64,000 nucleotides of DNA from Mycolicibacterium chubuense (GCF_001044255.1 NZ_JYNX01000034.1:139686-203685); one strand, 5' to 3'. Positions 8,789 through 18,332 are shown, numbered from the stretch's first letter. Notes: generated from the letters alone by a model not told the origin. Numbers and translations: made by a program.

Positions 8789-11700
8789 GTGAATTCACCT
8801 TCACCATTCGGTCAGAACGAGTGGTTGGTCGAAGAGATGTACCGCAAGTTCCGCGAGGATCCCTCGTCGGTGGACCCGAGTTGGCACGAGTTCCTCGTCG
8901 ACTACTCCCCCGAACCCACCACCGACGCCACCTCCGGCGGCAACGGCGCCTCCGCCCCACGCCGGTCGACCCCGGTGAGTCCGCCCGAACCCGCGCCGGC
9001 ACCGCCGCCGAAGGCCGCGAGCAGCAACGGCACACCGAAAACCGCTGAGGCGGCGCCGAAGGACAAGGCGCCCGAGAAGCCCGTGGAGAAATCCGCCGAG
9101 AAGCCCAAGGCGTCCGAGAAGACGTCGGAGAAGGCTCCGGAGAAGAAGGAACCGGCCCCGGCCGCCAAGGCCCCGGAGAAGGCCCCCGAGAAGAAGGCCG
9201 CGCCGGCGAGCGACGGCGAAGAGACCCAGGTGCTGCGCGGCGCCGCGGCGGCCGTCGTCAAGAACATGTCCGCGTCGCTGGAGGTGCCGACTGCCACCAG
9301 CGTGCGGGCCATCCCGGCCAAGGCGATGATCGACAACCGCATCGTCATCAACAACCACCTCAAGCGCACGCGCGGCGGCAAGATCTCGTTCACCCACCTG
9401 CTGGGTTACGCGATCGTGCAGGCGGTCAAGAAGTTCCCGAACATGAACCGGCACTTCGCCGAGGTCGACGGCAAGCCCACCGCGGTCACGCCGGCCCACA
9501 CGAACCTGGGTCTGGCGATCGACCTGGTGGGTAAGAACGGCCGCCAGCTCGTCGTGGCGTCGATCAAGAACTGCGAGGCCATGCGGTTCGGCCAGTTCAT
9601 CGCGGCCTACGAGGACATCGTGCGCCGGGCCCGCGACGGCAAGCTGACCGCCGAAGACTTTGCGGGCGTGACGATTTCGCTGACCAACCCGGGCACCATC
9701 GGCACCGTGCACTCGGTGCCGCGACTGATGCAGGGCCAGGGCGCGATCATCGGCGCCGGCGCGATGGAGTACCCGGCGGAGTTCCAGGGCGCCAGCGAGG
9801 AGCGCATCAACGAGGTCGGCATCGGCAAGCTGATGACGCTGACGTCGACCTACGACCACCGCATCATCCAGGGCGCGGAGTCGGGCGACTTCCTGCGCAC
9901 CATCCACCAGTTGCTGCTCGACGACGAGTTCTACGACGAGATCTTCCGCGAGCTCGGCATCCCCTACGAGCCGGTGCGCTGGCGCATCGACAACCCGGAC
10001 TCGATCGAGGACAAGAACGCCCGCGTCATCGAGCTGATCGCGGCCTACCGCAACCGCGGCCATCTGATGGCCGACATCGACCCGCTGCGGCTGGACAACA
10101 CCCGCTTCCGCAGCCACCCCGACCTGGACGTCAACACCCACGGGCTGACGCTGTGGGATCTCGACCGCGAGTTCAAGGTCAACGGTTTCGCCGGCCAGAC
10201 GCACAAGAAGCTGCGTGACATCCTGGGCCTGCTGCGCGACGCGTACTGCCGCCACGTCGGCGTCGAGTACACCCACATCCTCGAGCCCGAGCAGCAGCAG
10301 TGGCTGCAGGACCGCATCGAGATCAAGCACGAGAAGCCGACGGTCGCCGAGCAGAAGTACATCCTGAGCAAGCTGAACGCCGCCGAGGCGTTCGAGACCT
10401 TCCTGCAGACCAAATACGTTGGGCAGAAACGGTTCTCGCTGGAGGGCGCCGAGACCGTCATCCCGATGATGGACGCGGCGATCGACCAGGCCGCCGAACA
10501 CGGGCTGCACGAGGTCGTCATCGGCATGCCGCACCGCGGCCGACTCAACGTGCTGGCCAACATCGTCGGCAAGCCCTACAGCCAGATCTTCACCGAGTTC
10601 GAGGGCAACCTGAACCCGTCGCAGGCGCACGGCTCCGGCGACGTCAAGTACCACCTCGGCGCGACCGGCACCTACATCCAGATGTTCGGCGACAACGACA
10701 TCGCGGTGTCCCTGGTCGCCAATCCCAGCCACCTCGAGGCCGTCGACCCGGTGCTCGAGGGCATCGTGCGCGCCAAGCAGGACATGCTCGACACCGGCGA
10801 GGAGACCAACGGGTCCAACGACTTCACCGTCGTGCCGATGATGCTGCACGGCGACGCGGCGTTCGCCGGGCAGGGCGTGGTGGCGGAGACGCTCAACCTG
10901 GCGCTGCTGCGCGGCTACCGCACCGGCGGCACGATCCACATCATCGTCAACAACCAGATCGGCTTCACCACCTCGCCGTTCGACTCGCGCTCCTCGGAGT
11001 ACTGCACGGACGTCGCGAAGATGATCGGCGCCCCGATCTTCCACGTCAACGGCGACGACCCCGAAGCCGCGGTGTGGGTGGCCAAGCTCGCGATGGACTT
11101 CCGGCAGAAGTTCAAGAAGGACGTCGTCATCGACATGCTGTGCTACCGCCGGCGCGGGCACAACGAGGGCGACGACCCGTCTATGACGCAGCCCAACATG
11201 TACGACGTCATCGACACCAAGCGCGGCGTCCGCAAGAGCTACACCGAAGCGTTGATCGGCCGCGGCGACATCTCGATGAAGGAAGCCGAAGACGCCCTGC
11301 GCGATTACCAGGGGCAGCTGGAGCGGGTCTTCAACGAGGTCCGGGACCTCGAGAAGCACGCCATCGAACCCAGCCACTCGGTCGAGGCTGACCAGATGGT
11401 CCCCGCCGGCACCAACACGGCGGTGGAGAAGTCGCTGCTGCAGCGCATCGGCGACGCCCACCTGGCGGCCGGCGAGGACTTCAACGTCCACCCACGCGTC
11501 AAGCCGGTGCTCGAGAAGCGCCGCGAGATGGCCTACGAGGGCAAGGTCGACTGGGCCTTCGCGGAACTGCTGGCGCTCGGGTCGTTCCTGTCCGAGGGCC
11601 GCACCATCCGGCTGACCGGGCAGGACACCCGTCGCGGCACGTTCACCCAACGGCACTCGGTGATCATCGACCGCAAGACCGGCAAAGAGTTCACGCCGCT

Positions 11701-12604
11701 GGATCTGCTGACCGTCGACTCCGACGGCAACCCGACCGGCGGCCGGTTCATGGTGTACGACTCGGCGCTCTCGGAGTACGCCGCGGTCGGCTTCGAGTAC
11801 GGCTACTCGGTGGGCAACCCCGACGCGCTGGTGCTGTGGGAGGCGCAGTTCGGCGACTTCGTCAACGGGGCGCAGTCGATCATCGACGAGTTCATCAGCT
11901 CCGGTGAGGCCAAGTGGGGTCAGCTCTCCGACGTCGTGCTGCTGCTGCCGCACGGTCACGAGGGGCAGGGCCCCGACCACACGTCGGGCCGCATCGAGCG
12001 GTTCCTGCTGCTGTGGGCCGAGGGGTCGATGACGATCGCGATGCCCTCGACCCCCGCGAACTACTTCCACCTGCTGCGCCGTCACGGCCTCGACGGGATC
12101 CACCGGCCGCTGATCGTGTTCACGCCGAAGTCGATGCTGCGCAACAAGGCCGCGGTCAGCGACCTCAAGGAGTTCACCGAGCAGAAGTTCCGCTCGGTGC
12201 TCGAGGAGCCCACCTACGACGAGGGTGACGGCGACCGGTCCAAGGTCACCCGCATCCTGCTGACCAGCGGCAAGCTGTACTACGAGCTGGCGGCGCGCAA
12301 GAGCAAGGACAAGCGCGAGGACGTGGCGATTCTGCGCGTCGAGCAGCTGGCGCCGCTGCCGAAGCGGCGGCTCGCCGAGACGCTGGACCGCTACCCGAAC
12401 GCCACGGAGAAGTTCTGGGTGCAGGAGGAGCCGGCCAACCAGGGTGCGTGGCCGACGATGGGGCTGACGCTGCCCGAGCTGCTGCCCGACCACCTCGCCG
12501 GGATCAAGCGGATCTCCCGGCGGGCGATGTCGGCGCCGTCGTCAGGATCGTCGAAGGTGCACGCCGTCGAGCAGCAGGAGATCATCGACGAGGCGTTCGC
12601 CTGA
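8789..12604 (+). CDS. kgd: Multifunctional 2-oxoglutarate metabolism enzyme (alpha-ketoglutarate decarboxylase / KDH E1o-E2o fusion)
   Basis: A ThDP-dependent enzyme at the 2-oxoglutarate node of the TCA cycle. In mycobacteria it works as 2-oxoglutarate decarboxylase, 2-hydroxy-3-oxoadipate synthase and E1o-E2o component of 2-oxoglutarate dehydrogenase. The product has 1,271 residues. The N-terminus ([17 protein letters not shown]) is the conserved helix. Residues ~40-145 are a linker, of which ~89-142 is almost all K, E, P and A. An E2-like acyltransferase domain follows, with catalytic His357 in DHRIIQG. From ~residue 410 comes the E1 domain, including [10 protein letters not shown] and the ThDP/Mg site region VNGDDPEA. 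The GTG at 8789 was chosen because homologues begin right before SPFGQNEW. The linker is longer than in M. tuberculosis (1,231 residues overall). Control by the FHA protein GarA is known for the family but has no signature here. Confidence 0.96.
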   Translation: MNSPSPFGQNEWLVEEMYRKFREDPSSVDPSWHEFLVDYSPEPTTDATSGGNGASAPRRSTPVSPPEPAPAPPPKAASSNGTPKTAEAAPKDKAPEKPVEKSAEKPKASEKTSEKAPEKKEPAPAAKAPEKAPEKKAAPASDGEETQVLRGAAAAVVKNMSASLEVPTATSVRAIPAKAMIDNRIVINNHLKRTRGGKISFTHLLGYAIVQAVKKFPNMNRHFAEVDGKPTAVTPAHTNLGLAIDLVGKNGRQLVVASIKNCEAMRFGQFIAAYEDIVRRARDGKLTAEDFAGVTISLTNPGTIGTVHSVPRLMQGQGAIIGAGAMEYPAEFQGASEERINEVGIGKLMTLTSTYDHRIIQGAESGDFLRTIHQLLLDDEFYDEIFRELGIPYEPVRWRIDNPDSIEDKNARVIELIAAYRNRGHLMADIDPLRLDNTRFRSHPDLDVNTHGLTLWDLDREFKVNGFAGQTHKKLRDILGLLRDAYCRHVGVEYTHILEPEQQQWLQDRIEIKHEKPTVAEQKYILSKLNAAEAFETFLQTKYVGQKRFSLEGAETVIPMMDAAIDQAAEHGLHEVVIGMPHRGRLNVLANIVGKPYSQIFTEFEGNLNPSQAHGSGDVKYHLGATGTYIQMFGDNDIAVSLVANPSHLEAVDPVLEGIVRAKQDMLDTGEETNGSNDFTVVPMMLHGDAAFAGQGVVAETLNLALLRGYRTGGTIHIIVNNQIGFTTSPFDSRSSEYCTDVAKMIGAPIFHVNGDDPEAAVWVAKLAMDFRQKFKKDVVIDMLCYRRRGHNEGDDPSMTQPNMYDVIDTKRGVRKSYTEALIGRGDISMKEAEDALRDYQGQLERVFNEVRDLEKHAIEPSHSVEADQMVPAGTNTAVEKSLLQRIGDAHLAAGEDFNVHPRVKPVLEKRREMAYEGKVDWAFAELLALGSFLSEGRTIRLTGQDTRRGTFTQRHSVIIDRKTGKEFTPLDLLTVDSDGNPTGGRFMVYDSALSEYAAVGFEYGYSVGNPDALVLWEAQFGDFVNGAQSIIDEFISSGEAKWGQLSDVVLLLPHGHEGQGPDHTSGRIERFLLLWAEGSMTIAMPSTPANYFHLLRRHGLDGIHRPLIVFTPKSMLRNKAAVSDLKEFTEQKFRSVLEEPTYDEGDGDRSKVTRILLTSGKLYYELAARKSKDKREDVAILRVEQLAPLPKRRLAETLDRYPNATEKFWVQEEPANQGAWPTMGLTLPELLPDHLAGIKRISRRAMSAPSSGSSKVHAVEQQEIIDEAFA

Positions 12605-12624
12605 CCCCTACTGCTTGGGGGTCA
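12602..12624. terminator. Hairpin at the kgd/SDR convergent junction
   Basis: The arms TGACCCC (12602-12608) and GGGGTCA (12618-12624) form a perfect 7-bp stem with a 9-base loop. It includes the kgd stop codon and the last codons of the opposing gene. There is no U-tract, as is common for mycobacterial terminators, so it could stop transcription from both sides. Function is inferred from position and symmetry only. Confidence 0.45.
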
Positions 12625-13435
12625 ACCGGGCGACGACCCGCGGGAACAGGCCCTGGTAGCCGGCGCCGACGAAGCGGATGACGTACTCGAACATCCGCGC
12701 GTCGTTGCCGACCAGGATCCGGGCCTTGTTCTTGCGGACGCCGTCGAGGATGATCCGGGCGGCCTTCTCCGGCGTGGTGCTGGCGAGTTTCTTGTCGAAC
12801 GTCTTGGCCAGCTCGTCGGCGTCGAGCCCTTCGGCGGCGGTGGCGTTGCGGGCGATGGCGGTCTTGATGCCGCCGGGATGCACGCAGCTGACCTTGACCG
12901 GATGTCCGGCCAGCGCCATCTCCTGGCGCAGCGCCTCGGTGAACCCGCGCACCGCGAACTTCGCGGAGTTGTAGGCGGCCTGCCCCGGCACGGCGAACAG
13001 CCCGAACACGCTGGAGACGTTGACGACGTGACCGTCGCCAGAGGCGATCAGGTGCGGCAGGAACGCCTTCGTCCCGTTGACGACACCCCAGTAGTCGACG
13101 TCCATCACCCGTTCCATGTCCTTGAACTGGGAGATCTCGACGTCGCCGGTGAACGCGATGCCGGCGTTGTTGTAGATCTGGTTGACCTTGCCGAAGTGCT
13201 CGGCCACGCCGTCGGCGTAGAGGTGGAACTCCTCACGCTCGACGACGTTGAGGCGGTCGGCCTTGACCTGCGCCCCGATCGCCTTGAGCCGCTCCTCGGT
13301 GGCGGCCAGCCCCTCGGTGTCGACGTCGCTGATCGCGACGTGGGCGCCCGAGCGGCCCAGTTCGATCGCCAGCGCCTGACCGATGCCCGAGCCGGCGCCG
13401 GTCACGACGGCCACCTTTCCGGCGAAGCCCTGCAT
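12608..13435 (-). CDS. Short-chain dehydrogenase/reductase (Rv1245c-like)
   Basis: A 275-residue classical SDR. The N-terminal cofactor motif is TGAGSGIG, followed by NNAG near residue 88 and the catalytic YNSAK (Tyr-x3-Lys) near residue 155, with VNVSSVFG supplying the catalytic Ser. It is therefore an NAD(P)(H)-dependent oxidoreductase; the substrate is unknown. The start ATG at 13435 is preceded by AGGAG with 6-base spacing; the frame stays open further upstream, but that extension is a compositional artefact. It is convergent with kgd, only 3 bases apart. The relBE-type toxin-antitoxin pair found between these genes in M. tuberculosis is absent. Confidence 0.9.
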   Translation of the reverse strand: MQGFAGKVAVVTGAGSGIGQALAIELGRSGAHVAISDVDTEGLAATEERLKAIGAQVKADRLNVVEREEFHLYADGVAEHFGKVNQIYNNAGIAFTGDVEISQFKDMERVMDVDYWGVVNGTKAFLPHLIASGDGHVVNVSSVFGLFAVPGQAAYNSAKFAVRGFTEALRQEMALAGHPVKVSCVHPGGIKTAIARNATAAEGLDADELAKTFDKKLASTTPEKAARIILDGVRKNKARILVGNDARMFEYVIRFVGAGYQGLFPRVVARLTPKQ

Positions 13436-13559
13436 ATCCGCTCCTGTTGTTCGACGTGTGTCCAGTTCGGCCCACCATAGCGGTACCGCGGGTACCGGTA
13501 TCCGCAGGGGGCGGGCCGGGACGCGTAATGCCGCGCGTCCCATCGACGACAATAAAGGC

Positions 13560-13931
13560 ATGACGTTGAAGTTCCCGGCCGTGGCGACCTTGGTGGCGGC
13601 CACCGTGACGATCGCGGCGGCGGCCACCGTGACCGTCGCGGCGGCGGCCCCCGCCCGGGCCGACTCCACCACCGATGTCTTCCTCTCGGCGCTCGACCAC
13701 TACCGCCTCGGTGACATCGATGCCGGCACCGCCACCCGCGTCGGCGAACAGGTGTGCCCGATGCTGGCCGAACCGGGACAGAACGCCGCGAACGTCGCCG
13801 CGAAGGTGGCCGACGAACTGGGCCGCCCCCTCGGGCCGGCGACGATGTTCACCGGACTGGCGATCCAGATCTTCTGCCCGCGGGCGGTCACCGCGCTGAC
13901 CGACGGGGTGCCGTTCTCCTTCTTCGGCTGA
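13560..13931 (+). CDS. DUF732-family secreted protein
   Basis: 123 residues. A clear signal peptide (Lys near the N-terminus, then a Val/Ala/Thr-rich core) ends at APARAD around residue 39. The mature part is a small helical domain with two cysteines (in VCPMLAE and FCPRA) that likely form one disulfide. This is the DUF732 pattern, a family almost confined to mycobacteria and of unknown function. The ATG at 13560 has a weak AAAGG ribosome site. The gene is divergent from the SDR (124-base spacer) and convergent with lpqZ. Confidence 0.75.
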   Translation: MTLKFPAVATLVAATVTIAAAATVTVAAAAPARADSTTDVFLSALDHYRLGDIDAGTATRVGEQVCPMLAEPGQNAANVAAKVADELGRPLGPATMFTGLAIQIFCPRAVTALTDGVPFSFFG

Positions 13932-13942
13932 TCGCTGCCGGG

Positions 13943-14797
13943 CTAGTTGCTGGTGCCGAGCGGATGGGCGTCGAGCCACTGCCCGGCGACCAGGCCCGGG
14001 TCGGCGCCCTCGGCGATCTTGCGCCGCATGTCGGCCAGCGACCCGGTGTCGAGCACGCCCGCGATCTCGTTGAGCGCGAGCACCTGTGACTCGCTGAGCA
14101 CGTTGCGCCGGTACAGCGGGACCAGGTTCTCGGCGCGGATCAGCGACGTCTTGTCCGAGAGCACCACCACGTCCGACGGCACATCGGCGGCGGCCGTCGA
14201 CGTCCACGCCGCGTCCACCTCCCCGGCCCGCAGTGACGCGAAAAGCGTTGTCGGATCGGCGAACTCACGGGCGCGGGGCAGTGTGCACGTGCCGAGCGAC
14301 GATGGCCGCGGCGCGCCGGTCACCGCGCCGACCGAGATGTCCGGGCAGCGGCGCGCGAACGCCGACACGTCCCGGCCCCACTCCCCGGCCGCGGCGTCGG
14401 TGACCGCCACGGCGGGTTTGTCCTCGGCCGAGACCGTGTAATCGCCGGCGGCGACGCCTTCGGGCAGCGCGGAGAGCAGCGAGCGGTACACCTGGACGTC
14501 GGAGCGGGCAGGCGCGTCCGGGTCGAACCGCTCGAGCAGTCGCCCGGTGAATCCCGGCACGACGGTGGCCTCGGCCGAGTCGAGCTCCGCCAGCGGATCC
14601 TCCGAGGCGCGGACATAGGCGGGGCTGCCGTAGAACCCCAGCGCCGCCGCGTAGAGGTGCGCGACGAGTTGCGACTCGGGCTCAGCGCTCGCCGCCACCG
14701 GGACCGGGGGCGGTCCCGGCCGTGCGCCGCAGGCGCCGACGAGCACCGCCACGGCCAGTGCGGCCGCCAGCCGCCATGTCCTGCGCAGCCGACTCAG
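13943..14797 (-). CDS. lpqZ: Lipoprotein LpqZ, glycine-betaine-binding-like (OpuAC) domain
   Basis: A substrate-binding-protein-like lipoprotein. The C-terminal ~240 residues resemble OpuAC domains, with features such as EVDAAWTST and DVVVLSDKTSLIRAENLVPLY. The lipobox is LVGAC. A complete lipoprotein signal (RRTWRLAAALAVAVLVGAC) is encoded, but no ATG, GTG or TTG precedes its Arg pair. The only candidate start is CTG at 14797, in a 4-base CTGA overlap with the malic enzyme stop. The conventional alternative, GTG at 14752, would leave just seven residues before the Cys and no charged n-region. A CTG start gives 284 residues, close to the 286 of M. tuberculosis LpqZ (Rv1244). The ligand is unknown and no ABC permease is adjacent. 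Confidence 0.72.
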   Translation of the reverse strand: MSRLRRTWRLAAALAVAVLVGACGARPGPPPVPVAASAEPESQLVAHLYAAALGFYGSPAYVRASEDPLAELDSAEATVVPGFTGRLLERFDPDAPARSDVQVYRSLLSALPEGVAAGDYTVSAEDKPAVAVTDAAAGEWGRDVSAFARRCPDISVGAVTGAPRPSSLGTCTLPRAREFADPTTLFASLRAGEVDAAWTSTAAADVPSDVVVLSDKTSLIRAENLVPLYRRNVLSESQVLALNEIAGVLDTGSLADMRRKIAEGADPGLVAGQWLDAHPLGTSN

Positions 14798-15993
14798 TCC
14801 TCGGACGCGGCGGCCACCGCCGCCGCCACCGCCGGGCCCACGCGCGGATCCAGTGCGCTGGGCACGATGTGGTCGACGGCCAGCTCGTCGCCGACGACCG
14901 AGAAGATCGCCTCGGCCGCCGCGACCTTCATCTTCTCGGTGATGCGCCGGGCGCCGGCGTCGAGCGCCCCGCGGAACACGCCCGGGAACGCCAGCACGTT
15001 GTTGATCTGGTTCGGGAAGTCGCTGCGTCCGGTCGCGACCACCGCGGCGTACTTGCGCGCCACGTCCGGGTGGATCTCGGGATCGGGGTTGGACATCGCG
15101 AACACGATGCCGCCCGGGGCCATCGTGGCGATCAGCTCCTCGGGCACCAGCCCCGCCGACACCCCCATGAACACGTCGGCGCCGTCGAGCGCCTCGGCCA
15201 GCCCGCCGTGCAGGCCGCGCGGGTTCGACCGGGTGGCCAGCTCGGCCTTGTACGGGTTGAGGTCAGTGCGGGCCGACGACAGGATGCCCTTGCTGTCGAG
15301 CACCGTGATGTCGTTGATGCCCTTGGCCAGAAGGATGTTCGCGCAGGCGATCCCGGCGGCACCGGCGCCGGAGATCACGATCTTGAGCGTGTGCATGTCC
15401 CGCTGCAGCACCGTGGCCGCGCCGTGCAGCGCCGCGAGCACGACGATCGCCGTGCCGTGCTGGTCGTCGTGCATCACCGGGCAGTCGAGCGCCTCGATCA
15501 CCCGCTGCTCGATCTCGAAACAGCGTGGCGCCGAGATGTCTTCGAGGTTCACCGCCCCGAAGGTCGGACGCAGCCGGATCAGCGTCTCGACGATCTCGTC
15601 GGGATCGTTGGTGTCGAGCACGATCGGGATTGAGTCCAGCCCGCCGAAGGCCTTGAACAGCGCGCTCTTGCCTTCCATCACCGGAAGCGACGCAGCGGCG
15701 CCGATGTCGCCGAGTCCGAGCACCGCGCTGCCGTCGCTGACCACCGCGACCAGCCGGTGCGCCCACGTGTAGCGGGCCGCCAGCGTCTTGTCGGTGGCGA
15801 TCGCCCGGCTGACCTTCGCCACCCCGGGGGTGTAGGCGATCGACAGCGCCCGCTGGGTGTCCAGCGGCGAGCTCATCCCGACCGAGAGCTTGCCGCCCTC
15901 GTGCGCTTCGAAGATCTCGTGGTCCTCGACGACCACCTGGGGGGTCCGCGCCGCCGAAGGCTCACGCGAAGGGGAAACCACACTGTCCGCCAC
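14794..15993 (-). CDS. NAD(P)-dependent malic enzyme, short bacterial form
   Basis: A 399-residue malic enzyme converting malate to pyruvate and CO2. The N-terminal domain has SIAYTPGVAKVS, with the catalytic Tyr, and VLGLGDIG. The metal and catalytic region reads FGAVNLEDISAPRCFEIE. The NAD(P) domain carries GAGAAGIACAN near residue 214 and AMSNPDPEI. The length matches the ~400-residue B. subtilis YtsJ type, not the ~550-residue mez (Rv2332) of M. tuberculosis. The start is GTG at 15993. lpqZ follows at once, with overlapping ends, so the two are probably one transcript. In M. tuberculosis this position next to corA holds mdh (malate dehydrogenase). Confidence 0.9.
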   Translation of the reverse strand: MADSVVSPSREPSAARTPQVVVEDHEIFEAHEGGKLSVGMSSPLDTQRALSIAYTPGVAKVSRAIATDKTLAARYTWAHRLVAVVSDGSAVLGLGDIGAAASLPVMEGKSALFKAFGGLDSIPIVLDTNDPDEIVETLIRLRPTFGAVNLEDISAPRCFEIEQRVIEALDCPVMHDDQHGTAIVVLAALHGAATVLQRDMHTLKIVISGAGAAGIACANILLAKGINDITVLDSKGILSSARTDLNPYKAELATRSNPRGLHGGLAEALDGADVFMGVSAGLVPEELIATMAPGGIVFAMSNPDPEIHPDVARKYAAVVATGRSDFPNQINNVLAFPGVFRGALDAGARRITEKMKVAAAEAIFSVVGDELAVDHIVPSALDPRVGPAVAAAVAAASED

Positions 15994-16122
15994 GGGCGTC
16001 AGGGTAACCGACCACCCGTTCTCTCAGGACCGGGTTGGCCGTCGCTGAGAGGTTTCGATCAGGCTCCCCGCGTACGATCCGACTAGCTGGAGGGCACGGC
16101 GTGCCCGGAGGGAGGTCTGCGC

Positions 16123-17229
16123 ATGCCGTCGTTTCGCGCGTTGCCGCCGTCGCTCATGCGTCAGGGCGGCCGGCCCCGCCCCGACGATCCGGACGCCCGC
16201 CGCATCCACGTGCCGGTCGCGCGCGCGATGGTCGACTGCGGCGTCTACTGCGACGGCAACCGGCTGCCCGGCAAGTACACCCACGCCGCGGCGCTGGACA
16301 AGGTGCACCAGATCGAGGCCGAGGGCCGGCCGGCGTTCGTCTGGATCGGCCTGCACGAACCCGACGAGCACCAGATGCAGGCCGTGGCCGATGTGTTCGG
16401 TCTCCACGAGCTCGCCGTCGAGGACGCCGTGCACGCCCACCAGCGACCCAAACTCGAGCGCTACGACACCATGCTGTTCCTCGTGCTCAAGACGGTGAAG
16501 TACGTCGACCACGAGTCGATCGCCAACGTGCGCGAGATCGTCGAGACCGGGGAGATCATGATCTTCGTCGGCCCCGACTTCGTGGTGACCGTGCGCCACG
16601 GCGAACACGGCGGACTGGCCGGGGTACGCAAGCGGCTGGAGGCCACGCCCGCCTCGCTCAGGTTGGGGCCCTACTCGGTGATGCACGCGATCGCCGACAG
16701 CGTGGTCGACACCTACCTCGACGTCACCGATCTGATCGAGACCGACATCGACGCGATGGAGGAGGACATCTTCTCGCCGCGGCCGCTGACCGAGATCGAG
16801 ACCATCTATCTGCTCAAGCGTGAGGTCGTCGAGCTGCGCCGTGCGGTGAGCCCGCTGGCCACCGACCTGGAACGGATCGGCACCCACCACGACGACCTGG
16901 TCGATGTCGAGATCCGCCGCTACATGCGCGACGTGCTCGACCACACGATCAAGGCGGCCGACCGCATCGCCAGCTTCGACGAACTGCTCAGCTCCCTGGT
17001 GCAGGCCGCGCTCGGCAAGGTCGCCATGCAGCAGAACGTCGACATGCGCAAGATCTCGGCCTGGGTGGCGATCGCGGCGGTGCCGACCGCGATGGCGGGC
17101 ATCTACGGCATGAACTTCGACAACATGCCCGAACTGCACTGGACGTGGGGGTATCCGGCCGTGCTGCTGGTGATGGTCACCGTGTGCCTGCTGCTGCACC
17201 GCACGTTCCGGCACAACCACTGGCTGTAG
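16123..17229 (+). CDS. corA: Magnesium/cobalt transport protein CorA
   Basis: A 368-residue CorA channel (Rv1239c homologue) for Mg2+/Co2+ uptake across the inner membrane. A long soluble N-terminal domain is followed by a long helix (LVDVEIRRYMRDVLDHTIKAAD region). Two C-terminal transmembrane segments follow, the first ending in the family's YGMN motif (IYGMNFDNMPEL). The C-terminus is basic (HRTFRHNHWL). The ATG at 16123 is preceded by GGAGGGAGG. It is divergent from the malic enzyme across 129 bases. I found no M-box-like riboswitch in that spacer. Confidence 0.95.
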   Translation: MPSFRALPPSLMRQGGRPRPDDPDARRIHVPVARAMVDCGVYCDGNRLPGKYTHAAALDKVHQIEAEGRPAFVWIGLHEPDEHQMQAVADVFGLHELAVEDAVHAHQRPKLERYDTMLFLVLKTVKYVDHESIANVREIVETGEIMIFVGPDFVVTVRHGEHGGLAGVRKRLEATPASLRLGPYSVMHAIADSVVDTYLDVTDLIETDIDAMEEDIFSPRPLTEIETIYLLKREVVELRRAVSPLATDLERIGTHHDDLVDVEIRRYMRDVLDHTIKAADRIASFDELLSSLVQAALGKVAMQQNVDMRKISAWVAIAAVPTAMAGIYGMNFDNMPELHWTWGYPAVLLVMVTVCLLLHRTFRHNHWL

Positions 17230-17236
17230 CGGCCCG

Positions 17237-17815
17237 TCAGGCCGGGCTGGCCGCCCGTCGGCGTGGGTCGGTCACGTCGACGCCGTCCTGTTCCCAGGCC
17301 TCCCGCATCGCCGGCGCGCCCTTGAGCCGGACCCAGGCGGCCTCGGTCGCGGTGATCGGCACCGCCGACAGCACGCTCACCGGCGACAACGGCCCCGGCA
17401 GCGCGACGTCGTCGATGTCGCTGCGGCCCAACAGGAACGCGGTGAACGGCGCGCCCTGCCACAGCGGCGTCTCCAGGTCGATCAGCGCGTCGGGTTCGAG
17501 CACCAGGCCCTCGACGGCCGGCGCAGCCGCGACCACCGCCACCGACCGGGCCAGCCCGACCGGCGACGGGCCGCGCAGGGACACGATCACCTCGGCCCGG
17601 GGACCCCGCACCGGATCGGCCATCAGGTCGGCGGGATCCCCCATCGGGTGCGCCGAACATCCGAGCGAAACATAGTGCGCTGCACCGTCATCGGGGCTGC
17701 CGAAGCGCAGGATGACCATCCGGTCGGCACCCAGGAAGGTCACGCTGGCCTCGTCGGGCTCCGTCGCGAAGTGGTCGAGCAAGCTCGCCCGCACCGTCGC
17801 CAGGACATCGGCCAC
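17237..17815 (-). CDS. Suppressor-of-fused (SUFU)-domain-like protein
   Basis: A 192-residue soluble protein. The strand pattern around YVSLGCSAHPMGD, followed by RAEVIVSLRG near residue 75 and a middle block rich in LLGRSDIDD, resembles the bacterial SUFU-like domain. No catalytic motif is evident. Bacterial SUFU proteins are often immunity- or stress-associated, but nothing here proves such a role. Its start lies 1 base after the stop of the upstream stress-type gene, so the two form an operon. The pair sits where M. tuberculosis has Rv1234 and lpqY-sugABC. Confidence 0.55.
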   Translation of the reverse strand: MADVLATVRASLLDHFATEPDEASVTFLGADRMVILRFGSPDDGAAHYVSLGCSAHPMGDPADLMADPVRGPRAEVIVSLRGPSPVGLARSVAVVAAAPAVEGLVLEPDALIDLETPLWQGAPFTAFLLGRSDIDDVALPGPLSPVSVLSAVPITATEAAWVRLKGAPAMREAWEQDGVDVTDPRRRAASPA

Positions 17816-17816
17816 G

Positions 17817-18332
17817 TCAGATCTTCAAACGGGCCAACAGATCCCGGCCCCGCTCCGCGCTCTGCGGGTCACACAGCACGTCGTAGCGCCCGGCCACCAG
17901 TTGCAGCGTGGAGCTGAAATCCCTTGTGCCGCGGGCCATTGCGTACGGCACAGCGGAGGTGATCAGGCCGAAGAACACACCGGCGATCAGACCGGTGATC
18001 AGCGACCCCCAGGGGCTGGGGCTGAAGAATCCCAGGATCAGGCCGATGAACAGGCCCAACCAGGCGCCGGTGAGCACGCCGCCGCCGAGCACCTTGGGCC
18101 AGGTCAGTCGGCCGGTGACCCGTTCGACCTGCATCAGATCGACGCCCACGATGGTGACCTGTTCGACCGGAAACTGCTGGTCGGACAGGTAATCCACCGC
18201 GCGCTGGGCTTCGGCGTACGTCGGGTAGGACCCGATGGGCCACCCCTTCGGCGGGGTGGGCAGACCCACCGGACGGCCACGGCCCGACGCGGCAGCACCC
18301 GGTGTCTGGCCTGGCTGGAACGGGCTGGTCAT
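17817..18332 (-). CDS. General-stress-protein-like membrane protein (Rv1234 homologue)
   Basis: 171 residues. The N-terminal domain (PIGSYPTYAEAQRAVDYLSD..VTIVGVDL) matches the general stress protein 17M-like fold found in actinobacterial proteins. Two transmembrane segments follow, at ~90-135, separated by SPSPWG. A cytoplasmic tail with a second small domain (DVLCDPQSAERGRDLL) ends the protein. ATG at 18332 has GGAGTG upstream. The function is unknown; in M. tuberculosis the homologue precedes lpqY-sugABC. Transcription probably continues into the SUFU-like gene. Confidence 0.72.
   Translation of the reverse strand: MTSPFQPGQTPGAAASGRGRPVGLPTPPKGWPIGSYPTYAEAQRAVDYLSDQQFPVEQVTIVGVDLMQVERVTGRLTWPKVLGGGVLTGAWLGLFIGLILGFFSPSPWGSLITGLIAGVFFGLITSAVPYAMARGTRDFSSTLQLVAGRYDVLCDPQSAERGRDLLARLKI

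Noticed and set aside
8801-12493. A 1,230-codon open frame antisense to kgd
   Set aside because: kgd is unmistakable on the plus strand; the antisense product has low-complexity composition without motifs.
12605-13559. relBE-type toxin-antitoxin genes expected near kgd from M. tuberculosis order
   Set aside because: kgd and the SDR are 3 bases apart and the SDR/DUF732 spacer is only 124 bases without a suitable ORF.
15994-16122. Possible Mg2+ riboswitch (M-box) before corA
   Set aside because: The spacer is 129 bases, has only a short GGGCAC/GTGCCC repeat near the ribosome site and shows none of the conserved M-box core.
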